Assembly: GCF_001439605.1 (NCBI RefSeq)
Contig: NZ_LMBX01000018.1
Span: forward strand, 43,911-107,910
DNA: 64,000 nt
Direction: 5' to 3'
DNA from: Cytobacillus praedii
Lineage (GTDB): Bacteria > Bacillota > Bacilli > Bacillales > Cytobacillaceae
The position numbers and the translations under genes were made by a program. Positions 1 through 8,991 of this stretch are shown here, one piece after another; positions within the stretch are counted from its first letter, which is position 1, and each line of letters begins with the position of its first letter. The notes below the pieces were generated by a model that was given only the letters and a program-made list of their open reading frames with translations, was not told where the DNA came from and did no database searches.

Positions 1-1
1 A

Positions 2-736
2 GGAGCGGTATTTGAAGAGCAGTTGGGACTTACAAAGAGTCTAGGAATATTTTTAACGATTGGATTATCCATTATTGTTATGGTCGTAGGAATTAAAGGC
101 TTGTTTGCAGTCAACACTTTTGTTGTTCCAATGATGATAGCGTTTAGTTTTTTTCTTATGATTCTCTCCATGAAACTTCCAAACTTCATGGAACAGCTTT
201 TATATATCCCATTTGCTGAAGATGGGTGGAAAGCAGTGGTTGCTCCTTTTTCATATGCGGCCCTTAATTTAACATTAGCCCAGGCTGTTTTAGTGCCGGT
301 AGCGGCAGAAATAAAAGATGATCGGACGATTAAGTGGGGAGGCATCCTTGGTGGGGCAGCTTTAACAATTATCCTCATTTCAAGTCATATGACATTAGTG
401 ATGCTCCCGAATCTTGAAAGCTATGATATTCCTATGGGAGTTATAATGAGGACGGTTGCTTCTTCCTTTTTCTGGATTTATGTATTAATTATATATGGAG
501 AAATATTTACATCGGTTATTGGAAATGTGTTTGGGGTTGAACGGCAGGTGAGAAAATATATATCTATTCCGAGTATTGTCATCGTTACAATTATTTTTGT
601 GATTTGCTATTTCATTAGTTTCATCAATTATGGGACACTGCTTTCGTACTTGTATCCTCTTTTCGGGTATATAAGTATAATTTTTATTGTATTATTATGG
701 ATGAAGCCTTTTGAAGAGAAAAGAGACCTGAAATAA
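2..736 (+). CDS. ykvI: YkvI-like multispanning membrane protein (5' end outside window)
   Basis: The reading frame is already open at the left edge, so only the C-terminal part (about 244 residues) is present. It begins with G-A-V-F-E-E-Q, which resembles the start of a YkvI (COG3949) core, a family of about 350 residues distantly related to amino acid/cation symporters. Six or seven hydrophobic segments follow, then a short basic/acidic tail ending E-E-K-R-D-L-K. The substrate is unknown. The synteny with the ykv region of B. subtilis supports the name. It converges on the lipoprotein gene downstream and shares a hairpin with it. An internal TTG at 23 is not a credible start, because homology appears to continue upstream. 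Confidence 0.65.
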   Translation, partial: GAVFEEQLGLTKSLGIFLTIGLSIIVMVVGIKGLFAVNTFVVPMMIAFSFFLMILSMKLPNFMEQLLYIPFAEDGWKAVVAPFSYAALNLTLAQAVLVPVAAEIKDDRTIKWGGILGGAALTIILISSHMTLVMLPNLESYDIPMGVIMRTVASSFFWIYVLIIYGEIFTSVIGNVFGVERQVRKYISIPSIVIVTIIFVICYFISFINYGTLLSYLYPLFGYISIIFIVLLWMKPFEEKRDLK

Positions 737-748
737 TTCAGGTCTCTT
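721..748. terminator. bidirectional terminator, ykvI / lipoprotein
   Basis: Perfect 12-bp stem (721-732 with 737-748) and a 4-nt loop, lying between convergent genes. The minus strand has the better T-rich tail. Confidence 0.8.
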
Positions 749-753
749 ATTAC

Positions 754-1452
754 TTAATTAGTTTTACCAGCTTTAATTGTCTTACCCATTTGCAGGAAGG
801 CATCACTGTAATCTGAAACTTTTTTCGAGAAGATTGTAAATTTAAAAGGCTGCTCTCCGTTTTTAATAATATATGCAGTAACGATATCCTCATCTGTTGA
901 GGATTTCATTGCAATTGAATCTTTAAAGAAATCTTCACTTGGTACATCAACTGTTTCTACTTCTTCATTGACTGCAGCAAGCTGTGCTTTAGTGTTTTCT
1001 ACAATTGTATCCCATTGCATATCAGTTGGGAGGATTTCAATTCGCATAAAAACTTGGCCATTTTCTGATAAGTATAGGCTGTCTTTATTAGGCTCCTCTG
1101 CAGTTAATTCATATTCGGGAAGCACATATAAAGAATAATTCTGATTATCGCTTTCCTTTAGAAAGGCAGTTTCTTCTTTCGTCTCCCCATTCACCTGGTA
1201 TTTAATAGTTTGTTCTGGATTTCTGGGACTTGCATCCTCAGTGTTTTCTTCTTCTAATCCTGTTTCTTCATTTTGATTTTCGTCTGCGCCATTATTATTT
1301 GTTGCTGCATTTTCATTTTGTTCTACCTGTTCAATGTCTTCCGATGAGGCAGCACCATTTGTACCGTCGTTATTGTCATCACTTGTACCACATCCAGTAA
1401 GAATGACACCAAGTATACCTGTTAAAAGAATCCATTTTGCAATCATTTTCAT
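754..1452 (-). CDS. putative secreted lipoprotein
   Basis: A 232-residue protein with a lipoprotein signal peptide: MKMIAKW, a hydrophobic run, then the lipobox L-T-G-C at residues 18-21. After the cysteine comes a low-complexity linker of about 50 residues rich in D, N, E and G, then a globular domain of about 150 residues. No family is recognised with confidence. The ATG at 1452 is chosen because GGGAGG sits 8 nt upstream; the in-frame ATG at 1476 has no ribosome binding site and would spoil the signal peptide. Predicted to be anchored on the outer face of the membrane; function unknown. Confidence 0.7.
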   Translation of the reverse strand: MKMIAKWILLTGILGVILTGCGTSDDNNDGTNGAASSEDIEQVEQNENAATNNNGADENQNEETGLEEENTEDASPRNPEQTIKYQVNGETKEETAFLKESDNQNYSLYVLPEYELTAEEPNKDSLYLSENGQVFMRIEILPTDMQWDTIVENTKAQLAAVNEEVETVDVPSEDFFKDSIAMKSSTDEDIVTAYIIKNGEQPFKFTIFSKKVSDYSDAFLQMGKTIKAGKTN

Positions 1453-1596
1453 TTTGTTTACCTCCCGTTGTGACAAATCTTTCTTTCAAAAGAGTAGACT
1501 TAAAATATAACAAAAGAGTTACATTGCTTGTCCCCCTTTGATTCATACATTAACATTCTTGCATTTATACAGGCAACCTATTTTCATAAATAAGTA

Positions 1597-2208
1597 CTAA
1601 TAGAATGGAAAAATGAGAAATAATAGTAAATCAAACACTAAGTGGGAAACAATAACTAAAGGCATACTCTTCTTCCATAAGTATAGAATACCCCAATATA
1701 TTCCTGCAATAAAAGCAGCGAATGCAAGAATCCAGTGGGTGGAGTATAAATGAACAGACGCATATAGAATGGATGAAAGGAAAATGCCAGCAGGAATAGA
1801 TGTTAATTTCAATACTCTTTTTTGGACAAAACCTCGCCAAAAAACTTCTTCACCTGGCACGGCTATTAATATGAGAACGATGTAATGCCAAAGCATGGAT
1901 GGAGAATATCGTCCATATAATTTTGAAATTTCCTTTGAAAAAGGGAGGTTTAGCAGCTCAATTAAGCTGTTTCCAACCCAAAATATGCCGAATAAAAGGA
2001 TTCCAGAAAGGACTCCATATAAAATATAGGAAAAAAATGATAATTGATCCTCAACTTCTTCATTTAAAATGGAATAACTTATTAAAAACAAAAGTGAGGC
2101 TGTGAAAATATACCAGAATACTGCTTTGTCTTGAAAAGTGAAATACATTAATACATGTGCTAATAGTAACCCGATTATTAGTCGAAAATCGGTTGTAAGT
2201 TTCTTCAA
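1597..2208 (-). CDS. CPBP-family intramembrane metalloprotease
   Basis: 203 residues with five or six hydrophobic segments. Near the middle is the E-E-x3-R motif of the CPBP (CAAX protease and bacteriocin-processing, 'Abi') family in the context PGEEVFWRGF, followed by two further conserved histidine sites, V-H-L-Y-S and S-H-L-V-F-D. These are the expected metal and catalytic residues. The family includes prenyl-protein proteases and bacteriocin self-immunity proteins; substrates are rarely known. No bacteriocin gene is visible nearby, so immunity is not implied. TTG at 2208 is taken as the start because AAAGGAG lies 9 nt upstream; a longer frame to 2274 lacks a ribosome binding site. Confidence 0.75.
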   Translation of the reverse strand: MKKLTTDFRLIIGLLLAHVLMYFTFQDKAVFWYIFTASLLFLISYSILNEEVEDQLSFFSYILYGVLSGILLFGIFWVGNSLIELLNLPFSKEISKLYGRYSPSMLWHYIVLILIAVPGEEVFWRGFVQKRVLKLTSIPAGIFLSSILYASVHLYSTHWILAFAAFIAGIYWGILYLWKKSMPLVIVSHLVFDLLLFLIFPFY

Positions 2209-2391
2209 CCGTACAAACTCCTTTCTAATACTCCTCCTGTGCAAGTCAGAACCTCTATTTTTATGTAATAACAATCTTATTTTAACAAAAAGAAAACTTG
2301 AAATGGAAGGGAAAAGGTTATCCGTGAAATTTCCAAAACTAAAATGGACAAAAAATGTTCATCCTATTAGTGAAATGAAAGGGGTGAGAAC

Positions 2392-2502
2392 ATGACGAGA
2401 AATAAACGTGAAAAAGAACGTGCCTGGACAGTAAGAAAGCAAGACCAAAACCCTCATGGAAAGGTAAAATCACTTAAAGAGCTTTCACGTGAAAAGGATT
2501 AG
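2392..2502 (+). CDS. small basic hypothetical protein (36 aa)
   Basis: ATG preceded by AAAGGGGTG, followed by 36 highly charged codons (MTRNKREKERAW... ending K-E-L-S-R-E-K-D), TAG, and 24 nt later a strong terminator. The arrangement of ribosome binding site, ORF and terminator is that of a real small gene. The composition resembles the short basic proteins of spore formers, but I do not recognise the family. No signal peptide or membrane segment. Confidence 0.55.
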   Translation: MTRNKREKERAWTVRKQDQNPHGKVKSLKELSREKD

Positions 2503-2526
2503 ATTGGAAAGCTTGAAATAAAAAAT

Positions 2527-2551
2527 AAAAAGCAGCGAAGCGCTGCTTTTT
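2527..2551 (+). terminator. intrinsic terminator after the 36-aa gene
   Basis: 11-bp perfect stem AAAAAGCAGCG/CGCTGCTTTTT with a 3-nt loop and its own U tract. It could also serve ykvS on the other strand. Confidence 0.85.
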
Positions 2552-2594
2552 ATTGGGATTTTGTATGCGTTTTCAAACTATATTACAAATGGGC

Positions 2595-2771
2595 TTATTT
2601 AATTACTTTATAGTTTTTATGATTAACAACTGTTCGTTGTTCCAGTTCAAGATCGCGGTAATTATCCATATAGGATAAATCGACAATAACAGAATTTTCG
2701 TTCACCTTTTCGACAATTCCTTGTAGACCTTCACGAAATTCAATGATGTTGCCAACCTCTGCTCTCTTCAA
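2595..2771 (-). CDS. ykvS: YkvS, DUF2187 family protein
   Basis: 58 residues, MKRAEVGNIIEFREGLQG followed by a segment around VEKVNENSVIVDLSYM and the C-terminal VVNHKNYKVIK, matching the remembered DUF2187/YkvS pattern of an SH3-like small beta protein found only in Firmicutes. The function of the family is unknown. The start is TTG at 2771, with AGGAGAGAGG just upstream; the ATG at 2790 lies inside that ribosome binding site. The gene is divergent from the 64-aa gene downstream. Confidence 0.8.
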   Translation of the reverse strand: MKRAEVGNIIEFREGLQGIVEKVNENSVIVDLSYMDNYRDLELEQRTVVNHKNYKVIK

Positions 2772-2991
2772 ATGCCTCTCTCCTTTTCATAATTAATTCT
2801 ATAAAATGATTACTAACAGTTTGCACTAATTTTGTTCATTCGTAAAGAATAATGTGTTTTTTTGGACTATTTTTCAAAAACTAGACAAGATTTTACACGT
2901 TCCAGATAAAATTAATTTTTATCATGAGGGTTACACGTGAATGAAAGTGCGATAAAATAAGTAAAAATATATTATGTAAAGGTGTATAGAA

Positions 2992-3186
2992 ATGAAAGAA
3001 GAACTTATACAGGAAGTACTGGAAAAATTAAAGAACGGTGAACTGACAGAATACTATGTTTCTAAGGAGGATTTTCTTCCTATTCAAAATGTGCTTGTGA
3101 AACGTGCAGATTTTAAATACTTCAGAGGTATCGCTAAAAGGGGAGGAGATGTCCTTTACAGATATATGGAATCACCGCGGAGTTAA
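2992..3186 (+). CDS. conserved hypothetical small protein (64 aa)
   Basis: 64 residues beginning MKEELIQEVLEKLKNGEL; an amphipathic N-terminal helix is followed by a mixed segment with the notable stretch F-R-G-I-A-K-R-G-G. No signal peptide or transmembrane segment. It looks like a cytosolic Bacillaceae protein of unknown role; similar proteins are sometimes labelled as phage-abortive, a label I cannot support from this sequence. It is monocistronic: a 14-bp hairpin follows the stop within 16 nt. The 220 nt upstream, divergent to ykvS, show AT-rich promoter-like sequence but no clear operator. Confidence 0.65.
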   Translation: MKEELIQEVLEKLKNGELTEYYVSKEDFLPIQNVLVKRADFKYFRGIAKRGGDVLYRYMESPRS

Positions 3187-3201
3187 TACGCTGTTTTTAT
3201 G

Positions 3202-3235
3202 AAAAGACACTTGAACTATCCTTCAAGTGTCTTTT
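3202..3235 (+). terminator. intrinsic terminator
   Basis: 14-bp perfect stem (3202-3215 with 3222-3235) with a 6-nt loop; the 3' arm ends in TTTT. Confidence 0.85.
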
Positions 3236-3333
3236 GCTGTCTTAATACAAATTAATTGTATTTTTAATTTTCAAAATAGACAAAAATACTATATATTAAT
3301 GATAGTGGAAAAATAATCCTACTAGGAGGGACT

Positions 3334-4269
3334 ATGAAAGACTTAGCTAATCTTCAAGAGGAAATTGGAAAGGTAATGATAGGTAAAGAAAAAGAGGTTG
3401 AACTGTTTGTTATTGCATTATTATTTAACGGTCATATTTTAATGGAGAGTGTACCAGGAACTGGAAAAACAATGCTAGCTAAAACTTTTGCGAACACGAT
3501 AAATGGGGTATTTTCAAGAATTCAATTCACACCAGATGTTTTGCCTAGCGATGTAACTGGAATCCAATTTTTTAATCCAAAAAAACAGGAATTTGAATTT
3601 AAAACAGGTCCAATTATAGCTAATATAGTCCTTGCTGATGAAATTAACCGAGCAACTCCAAGAACACAATCTAGTTTGCTTGAAGTGATGGAGGAAAAGC
3701 AGGTGACTATTGATGGGCATACGATTCGAGTGCCAGATCCTTTCATGGTAGTAGCAACTCAAAACCCTGTAGAATCGCAGCAAGGGACATTTCCTCTGCC
3801 GATCGCACAGATGGACCGTTTCTTTATGAAGCTGTCGATGAAATACCCAAATTTGGAACAAGAGAGAGAGATGCTCCGTGTTTCTAGGGAAGTAACTCCT
3901 GCAAACAAAGTCACTGCAATCATAACAAGTGATGATCTTGGAAAGTTGAGAAATAAAGTGAAGGAAATAAGAATAGATGATGAGGTTGAATCCTATCTCC
4001 TGGAAATTGTAAGGAAAACGAGAGAGCATCCTTCCATTGAATTAGGTGTTAGTCCGCGCGGGACAATAGCTTTATTGAAGGCATCTCAAGGAAAAGCGTT
4101 CATAGAGGGGAGGACATTTGTGATTCCTAATGACATTAAAGAGATGGTTCCTTACGTTTTAAGCCATAGAATATTCCTGACAACGGAAGGGTCACTGACA
4201 AAAACACCAGATAAAGTTCTAGATGAAGTCATTGAATCGATTCCGGTTCCAGTTGAAGCAGGAGCATAA
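3334..4269 (+). CDS. MoxR-type AAA+ ATPase
   Basis: 311 residues. Walker A SVPGTGKT at residues 39-46 (family usually GVPGTGKT), Walker B around LADEINR with D102/E103, a sensor-1 asparagine in VVATQNPVE, and a C-terminal lid domain (AAA_3 plus AAA_lid_2). MoxR ATPases act as chaperones that mature or activate partner complexes, typically together with DUF58 or VWA proteins encoded next to them. Here a DUF58 gene starts 2 nt after the stop. The B. subtilis counterpart is the yeaC type. The start ATG at 3334 follows AGGAGGG. It is the first gene of a three-gene operon. Confidence 0.85.
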   Translation: MKDLANLQEEIGKVMIGKEKEVELFVIALLFNGHILMESVPGTGKTMLAKTFANTINGVFSRIQFTPDVLPSDVTGIQFFNPKKQEFEFKTGPIIANIVLADEINRATPRTQSSLLEVMEEKQVTIDGHTIRVPDPFMVVATQNPVESQQGTFPLPIAQMDRFFMKLSMKYPNLEQEREMLRVSREVTPANKVTAIITSDDLGKLRNKVKEIRIDDEVESYLLEIVRKTREHPSIELGVSPRGTIALLKASQGKAFIEGRTFVIPNDIKEMVPYVLSHRIFLTTEGSLTKTPDKVLDEVIESIPVPVEAGA

Positions 4270-4271
4270 GG

Positions 4272-5468
4272 ATGGAATGGAAAAAATACTCAATAGAGGA
4301 TAATTATTTATCAATTACTGCGTCATTGGCTTCATTTTTATTTCTTGTAAGCTTTTATTTTCAGTCCTGGTTAGTTTTCTTAACAGCGGTAACGATATTG
4401 ATTTTTATCTTTGCTAATTCATTTTATTTAAAACATATAGGCGAACATCTTCACCTAGAAAATCCATTGCAGAGAAATAAATTTTTTCCAGAAGAAAAAG
4501 GGGAGTGGACATTAACCTTTTCGAATAAAGGATTCCCTATTATGAAGGGGATTGTCCGAATATATTTTGATGATATTGTTAAGCCAATAGATGGATTTGG
4601 GCAGACGATAGCTGGTCAAATTGAATTAAATGTCCCTTTTTCGCTGAATTATAAACAGATAAGTACCCTTACTATTCCTTTTACAACTAGAAAAAGAGGA
4701 GTTGCAAAGATTAGACGTATCGAATGGCATATCCCTCACTATTTCGGACTTGGAGAAACGGTATTAGAATATAAAGGCTTATTCATGCAAGAGGCACTTG
4801 TTTACCCCATGCCAATCCCAGTGAAAAATATCCGTTCTTTCCTCTCCATCCGTCCTGGGGAGTCATTTGTTTCGCATTCACTATATGAGGATTATTTATC
4901 ACCTTCTGGTACAAGAGAATACGTCTATTCTGATAGCTTTAACAGAATCAATTGGAAGGCTAGTGCGAGGATGCAAACATTGCAGACAAAAGTTTTTGAT
5001 CGAGTTGCAGACGCGGGCTGTCATTTGTCGCTTAATTTAGCTGATAAACACGCGATTACGAGTAAGCTCGAACAATTATTAAGCAGTGTGGCAGAATTAG
5101 CTTATTATTTTACAAAGCAAAATATCCCGTATTCACTTTGTATTAATATGAGATTCGCAGGGACAATTCCATTTTATTATATTCCTGCGGGTTCTGGGAA
5201 AGAGCAGCTGCAAAAGGTACTTGAGGCGCTGGCGATTGTTGATCAGCATCCATCCATTTATCCTTATGAAAAGATGCAGTCTTTTTATTATCATCACTTG
5301 GCCCAGCTGCCTTATTATATACATGGGGGGAAAAGTTCACCCCGCTCAGAAGAATTATTCAGCCTAATCAAAAAAAGAGGAGCAACCCTGTTAGAGATTT
5401 TTCCTAATGATATGGATGCAGTGCTTAAGTTAAAGCAGTCCCCTGTGTATGAAGGGGTGGCGAGATGA
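4272..5468 (+). CDS. DUF58 domain protein, membrane-anchored
   Basis: 398 residues: two N-terminal hydrophobic helices (about residues 12-55), a beta-rich middle, and the DUF58 core around residues 205-245 with S-G-T-R-E-Y and R-I-N-W-K-A-S-A, the hallmark region. DUF58 proteins have a VWA-like fold and pair with MoxR ATPases; the B. subtilis homologue is YeaD. The ATG lies immediately after the moxR stop and uses AGGAG inside the end of moxR, so translation is probably coupled. Its stop overlaps the next start by 4 nt (ATGA). Likely acts at the membrane; substrate unknown. Confidence 0.8.
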   Translation: MEWKKYSIEDNYLSITASLASFLFLVSFYFQSWLVFLTAVTILIFIFANSFYLKHIGEHLHLENPLQRNKFFPEEKGEWTLTFSNKGFPIMKGIVRIYFDDIVKPIDGFGQTIAGQIELNVPFSLNYKQISTLTIPFTTRKRGVAKIRRIEWHIPHYFGLGETVLEYKGLFMQEALVYPMPIPVKNIRSFLSIRPGESFVSHSLYEDYLSPSGTREYVYSDSFNRINWKASARMQTLQTKVFDRVADAGCHLSLNLADKHAITSKLEQLLSSVAELAYYFTKQNIPYSLCINMRFAGTIPFYYIPAGSGKEQLQKVLEALAIVDQHPSIYPYEKMQSFYYHHLAQLPYYIHGGKSSPRSEELFSLIKKRGATLLEIFPNDMDAVLKLKQSPVYEGVAR

Positions 5469-6700
5469 TAAAGCGCATTTGGAATGTGATGTATCTACTA
5501 ATAATCGAAATTATTTTTGGGGCATTTCTTTTCTTTCCCTTTTATGCTTTTAATGAAAAAAAGGTTTCACTGTTTTTCTATTTTATATTCATGATCACAA
5601 GCTGCCTCATTTTTACCTTTTTGCTGGAAAAGTATAAAGAGAAGGGAAAACTAATATTTTTGGTGCTTTTGTTACCTGCTATGTTAATCGTGTGGCATAG
5701 CATAGGGTTTCCAATTATTTTTAGCCTCTTTATAAGTTTCCTGGTGTTTTGGCGAACAATTTCACATGTGAATGAACAGGATAAACAAAATCAAGGAAAA
5801 TGGTTATTATCTTCAATTCTTCTTGGGATCTTTATTCTTTTCATTGGAGCTGCCACCTCTCCGGCTAACATCGCTACAATTAGTGGATTAATGATCACAC
5901 AAGTCCTATTTATTATCATCGGTGGATTTCTAAGGCGCTGGCTTGATTTAGATACGAAGACAACTAATAAAAAGCAATTTTTACTCCCATTTTTATCGAT
6001 TATCTTGATCATAGGAACCGCAGGATTGCTAATAACTGTTGGGAGAACTTTCTTTAAGGCACTATTTTTTTCAGTGCTAAATCTAGGGGTTTTTTTCATT
6101 ACTTTCTTGACAAAGCCTTTTTTTTACTGGGCGGAATCACAGGATTGGTCAAAAAAGATTGCTGAGATGCTAGATAGCAAAGATCAAGGAGGATCTGAAG
6201 AAACAGCTATTATTATGGATGATCTAGGACAGAATGCTTTTCTAGATCCAACAGTTCTTGCAGTCATTCTTTTTATAGCTATCTTACTTTTCTTCTTTCT
6301 ATATATTTATAAAAAGAAGAGAAAGGATATGAGCGAGGGGGAAGTGTGGCCTGCTGCTGCATTTTTTACTGAGAGTTCTTTTTTGAAAGAAGAGACAGGT
6401 ATTTTTCGAAGGAGAAAGAAAATCCCGCCTTCAGATCCAATTCGAAAAGAAATATTTGATCTTGAGCGTTTTGCCAAAAAGATGAATTTAGGAAGGCGAT
6501 CATTTGAAACACTGCCTGAATGGATGCATCGAATTGAGATGATTGATTCAGGTGATATCATTTCCGTTTATGAAAAAGTGAGGTATGGCGGTTTTCGATA
6601 TTCAAAGCAAGAAGAAATATATTTTCTCAAAAGGATCGAAGAGAAAAAACGTGAGTTAAAAGAAATGATGAAATCCTCCAAAAAATCTAATCAATCTTAA
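5465..6700 (+). CDS. multispanning membrane protein with C-terminal DUF4129, no transglutaminase domain
   Basis: 411 residues with about seven or eight hydrophobic helices in the first 240 residues, another at about 265-285, and a charged cytosolic tail. The tail (about residues 330-400; E-T-L-P-E-W, then Y-E-K-V-R-Y-G-G) resembles DUF4129. In the usual MoxR-DUF58 operon the third gene (yebA/TgpA type) is about 700 residues long and carries an extracytoplasmic transglutaminase-like domain between the membrane part and DUF4129. That domain, with its Cys-His-Asp triad, is absent here. The start overlaps the DUF58 stop. It probably works with the two upstream products; role unknown. Confidence 0.7.
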   Translation: MIKRIWNVMYLLIIEIIFGAFLFFPFYAFNEKKVSLFFYFIFMITSCLIFTFLLEKYKEKGKLIFLVLLLPAMLIVWHSIGFPIIFSLFISFLVFWRTISHVNEQDKQNQGKWLLSSILLGIFILFIGAATSPANIATISGLMITQVLFIIIGGFLRRWLDLDTKTTNKKQFLLPFLSIILIIGTAGLLITVGRTFFKALFFSVLNLGVFFITFLTKPFFYWAESQDWSKKIAEMLDSKDQGGSEETAIIMDDLGQNAFLDPTVLAVILFIAILLFFFLYIYKKKRKDMSEGEVWPAAAFFTESSFLKEETGIFRRRKKIPPSDPIRKEIFDLERFAKKMNLGRRSFETLPEWMHRIEMIDSGDIISVYEKVRYGGFRYSKQEEIYFLKRIEEKKRELKEMMKSSKKSNQS

Positions 6701-6824
6701 GAAGTGTATTACGACTGAGATTATTAATACATGAAATAACAAACATTGGAAAAAATAAAATATAAGTATGGGTACATGTGAATATACAAATATCCGTAAT
6801 GAAGAAAAGGAGTTTGATCGAAAA

Positions 6825-7091
6825 ATGGTTGAAAAACAATTTACAGTAACAGCAGATACTGGTATTCATGCTCGTCCAGCTACATTATTAGTTCAGGCAG
6901 CAAGTAAGTTTAATGCGGATATACAATTAGAATATAAAGGGAAAACAGTGAATTTAAAATCAATAATGGGAGTCATGTCTCTCGGTATCAGTCAAGGTGG
7001 AGAAATCAAGATTTCTGCAGATGGCAATGATGAGCAGGAGGCGATTGCCAGCTTAGAAGAAACACTGAATAAAGAAGGTTTGGCTGAATAA
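6825..7091 (+). CDS. ptsH: phosphocarrier protein HPr
   Basis: 88 residues, full length for HPr. It carries phosphate from enzyme I to sugar-specific EIIA proteins through His15 (context TGIHARPAT). Ser46 (context [11 protein letters not shown]) is the site phosphorylated by HPr kinase in Firmicutes; P-Ser-HPr is the co-repressor of CcpA. Both residues are present. The ATG at 6825 fits the family N-terminus; AAGGAG is 12 nt upstream, a slightly long spacing, and an upstream in-frame ATG at 6768 would add an unrelated extension. It overlaps ptsI by 1 nt. Unlike B. subtilis, no ptsG precedes it. Confidence 0.96.
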   Translation: MVEKQFTVTADTGIHARPATLLVQAASKFNADIQLEYKGKTVNLKSIMGVMSLGISQGGEIKISADGNDEQEAIASLEETLNKEGLAE

Positions 7092-8797
7092 TGAGTTTCT
7101 TGAATGGGATAGCTGCGTCAAGTGGGATAGCCATCGCAAAGGCCTATCGATTAGTCGAACCTGATCTGTCTTTTGAGAAAAAAACAATAAAAGATTCTAT
7201 GGAGGAAATTGCACGCTTGCATACAGCGCTTGCAGCTTCTAAAAGTGAATTGGAAGTTATTCGCGACAATGCACTAAAAAAACTAGGTGAAGATAAAGCT
7301 GCAATCTTTGATGCACATTTACTCGTTTTGAGTGATCCAGAGCTTATCCATCCGATTGAAAACACGATGAAAAATGAGCTAGTAAATGCAGAGTATGCGT
7401 TAAAAGAAACCGCAGATATGTTTGTGAAAATGTTTGAACAAATGGAAAATGAATATATGAAGGAACGTGCTGCAGACATTCGCGATGTAACAAAGAGAGT
7501 GCTTTCTCATTTACTTGGTGTGCAAATGGCGAATCCTAGTTTGATTGCAGAAGAGGTAATCATCATTGCCGAAGATCTAACCCCTTCTGACACAGCACAG
7601 TTAAATAGACAATTTGTTAAAGGATTTGCAACTGATATTGGTGGAAGAACTTCTCATTCTGCAATTATGGCCCGTTCTTTAGAAATCCCAGCAGTAGTCG
7701 GTACGAAGGATTCTACTGAAGTCATTCAAAATGGGGACTTGCTTATTGTGGATGGGGTAAGAGGGCTTGTTCATATTAATCCAACACCTGAAGTGGTTGC
7801 CAAATATGAAGAAGAATTAAATAGTCATGAGATTCAGAAGTTAGAGTGGGCAAAGCTTGTAAATGAAAAAACGTTCACGGCTGATCAATTCTTTGTTGAG
7901 CTTGCAGCCAATATTGGAACACCTGATGACCTTGAAGGTGTAATCAATAATGGCGGGGAGGGAATCGGTCTATATCGAACTGAATTTTTATATATGGGCA
8001 GAAGTCAGCTGCCAACGGAAGAAGAACAGTTTGAGTCGTATAAGACAGTTTTAGAAGGTATGTCAGGAAAACCGGTGATTGTACGAACACTCGATATCGG
8101 CGGAGATAAGAAATTACCTTACTTAAGTCTGCCTGAAGAACTTAATCCGTTTTTAGGTTTTCGTGCTATTCGCTTATGTTTGGAGCAGCAGGACATGTTT
8201 CGTACCCAATTGCGAGCATTGCTTCGAGCAAGCTCATATGGCAATTTGAAAATTATGTTCCCAATGATTGCAACTCTTGACGAATTTCGCCAAGCTAAGT
8301 CCATTTTAGAAGATGAGAAGCAGAAGTTAGTAAGTAAAGGAGAAAAGGTTGGGGAAAAAATCGAGGTTGGCATAATGGTAGAAATTCCGTCTACAGCTGT
8401 TTTAGCTGACCAATTTGCAAAGGAAGTTGACTTTTTTAGCATTGGAACGAATGATTTAATTCAATATACAATGGCTGCAGACCGAATGAATGAAAGGGTC
8501 TCCTATTTATATCAACCGTATAACCCGGCAATATTGCGATTAATTAAAATGGTTATTGATGCAGCTCATAAGGAAGGAAAATGGGCTGGCATGTGCGGGG
8601 AAATGGCTGGTGATGAAATCGCTATCCCATTGTTATTGGGACTCGGACTAGACGAGTTTTCAATGAGTGCTACGTCAATATTAAAGGCACGCTCACAATT
8701 ACGGACTTTAAATAAAAAAGAGATGGAAAAGCTTGCAGCAGAAGCTTTAAAAATGGGAACGGCTGAAGAGGTTGTACATGCGGTAAAAAAAATTTAA
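7091..8797 (+). CDS. ptsI: PEP-protein phosphotransferase, PTS enzyme I
   Basis: 568 residues, normal length. Enzyme I autophosphorylates from phosphoenolpyruvate and passes the phosphate to HPr. Visible in order: the HPr-binding helical domain; the swivelling domain with the active histidine in [13 protein letters not shown] (about residue 190); and the PEP-binding TIM barrel with [12 protein letters not shown], the signature [10 protein letters not shown] and the C-terminal catalytic cysteine in GMCGEMAGD. The ATG shares its A with the last base of the ptsH stop codon (TAATG), so translation is coupled. Cytosolic; a general component for all PTS sugars. Confidence 0.97.
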   Translation: MSFLNGIAASSGIAIAKAYRLVEPDLSFEKKTIKDSMEEIARLHTALAASKSELEVIRDNALKKLGEDKAAIFDAHLLVLSDPELIHPIENTMKNELVNAEYALKETADMFVKMFEQMENEYMKERAADIRDVTKRVLSHLLGVQMANPSLIAEEVIIIAEDLTPSDTAQLNRQFVKGFATDIGGRTSHSAIMARSLEIPAVVGTKDSTEVIQNGDLLIVDGVRGLVHINPTPEVVAKYEEELNSHEIQKLEWAKLVNEKTFTADQFFVELAANIGTPDDLEGVINNGGEGIGLYRTEFLYMGRSQLPTEEEQFESYKTVLEGMSGKPVIVRTLDIGGDKKLPYLSLPEELNPFLGFRAIRLCLEQQDMFRTQLRALLRASSYGNLKIMFPMIATLDEFRQAKSILEDEKQKLVSKGEKVGEKIEVGIMVEIPSTAVLADQFAKEVDFFSIGTNDLIQYTMAADRMNERVSYLYQPYNPAILRLIKMVIDAAHKEGKWAGMCGEMAGDEIAIPLLLGLGLDEFSMSATSILKARSQLRTLNKKEMEKLAAEALKMGTAEEVVHAVKKI

Positions 8798-8898
8798 AAT
8801 TTATTTATTATTAGGTTTAATAAATTAATTAATCGGGTATTGCTTAAATAAGCACTTATATTGAACATGTAAGCTGCTCAAACAATTTCCCCCTTTTT

Positions 8899-8924
8899 TA
8901 AACTGACTCAAAAAAGTCAGTTTA
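8899..8924 (+). terminator. intrinsic terminator after ptsHI
   Basis: Stem TAAACTGACT/AGTCAGTTTA with a 6-nt A-rich loop, followed by a run of eight T. Confidence 0.85.
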
Positions 8925-8991
8925 TTTTTTTTGGACTTTCAGGTTTATCTGCCAACTGAAAAGGAAAAGGTAGGGAAAAGGAGGGCAATAT

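Noticed and set aside
1597..2208. CPBP protease as a bacteriocin immunity gene
   Set aside because: No bacteriocin precursor, double-glycine leader or dedicated exporter nearby; the family has many other roles.
3514..4029. 171-codon open frame on the minus strand
   Set aside because: Lies wholly inside the moxR gene, antisense to conserved Walker motifs, with no ribosome binding site and unusual residue composition; a shadow frame.
6701..6824. GlcT antiterminator target before ptsH
   Set aside because: No terminator hairpin with T tract in the gap, so no antitermination switch can be supported.
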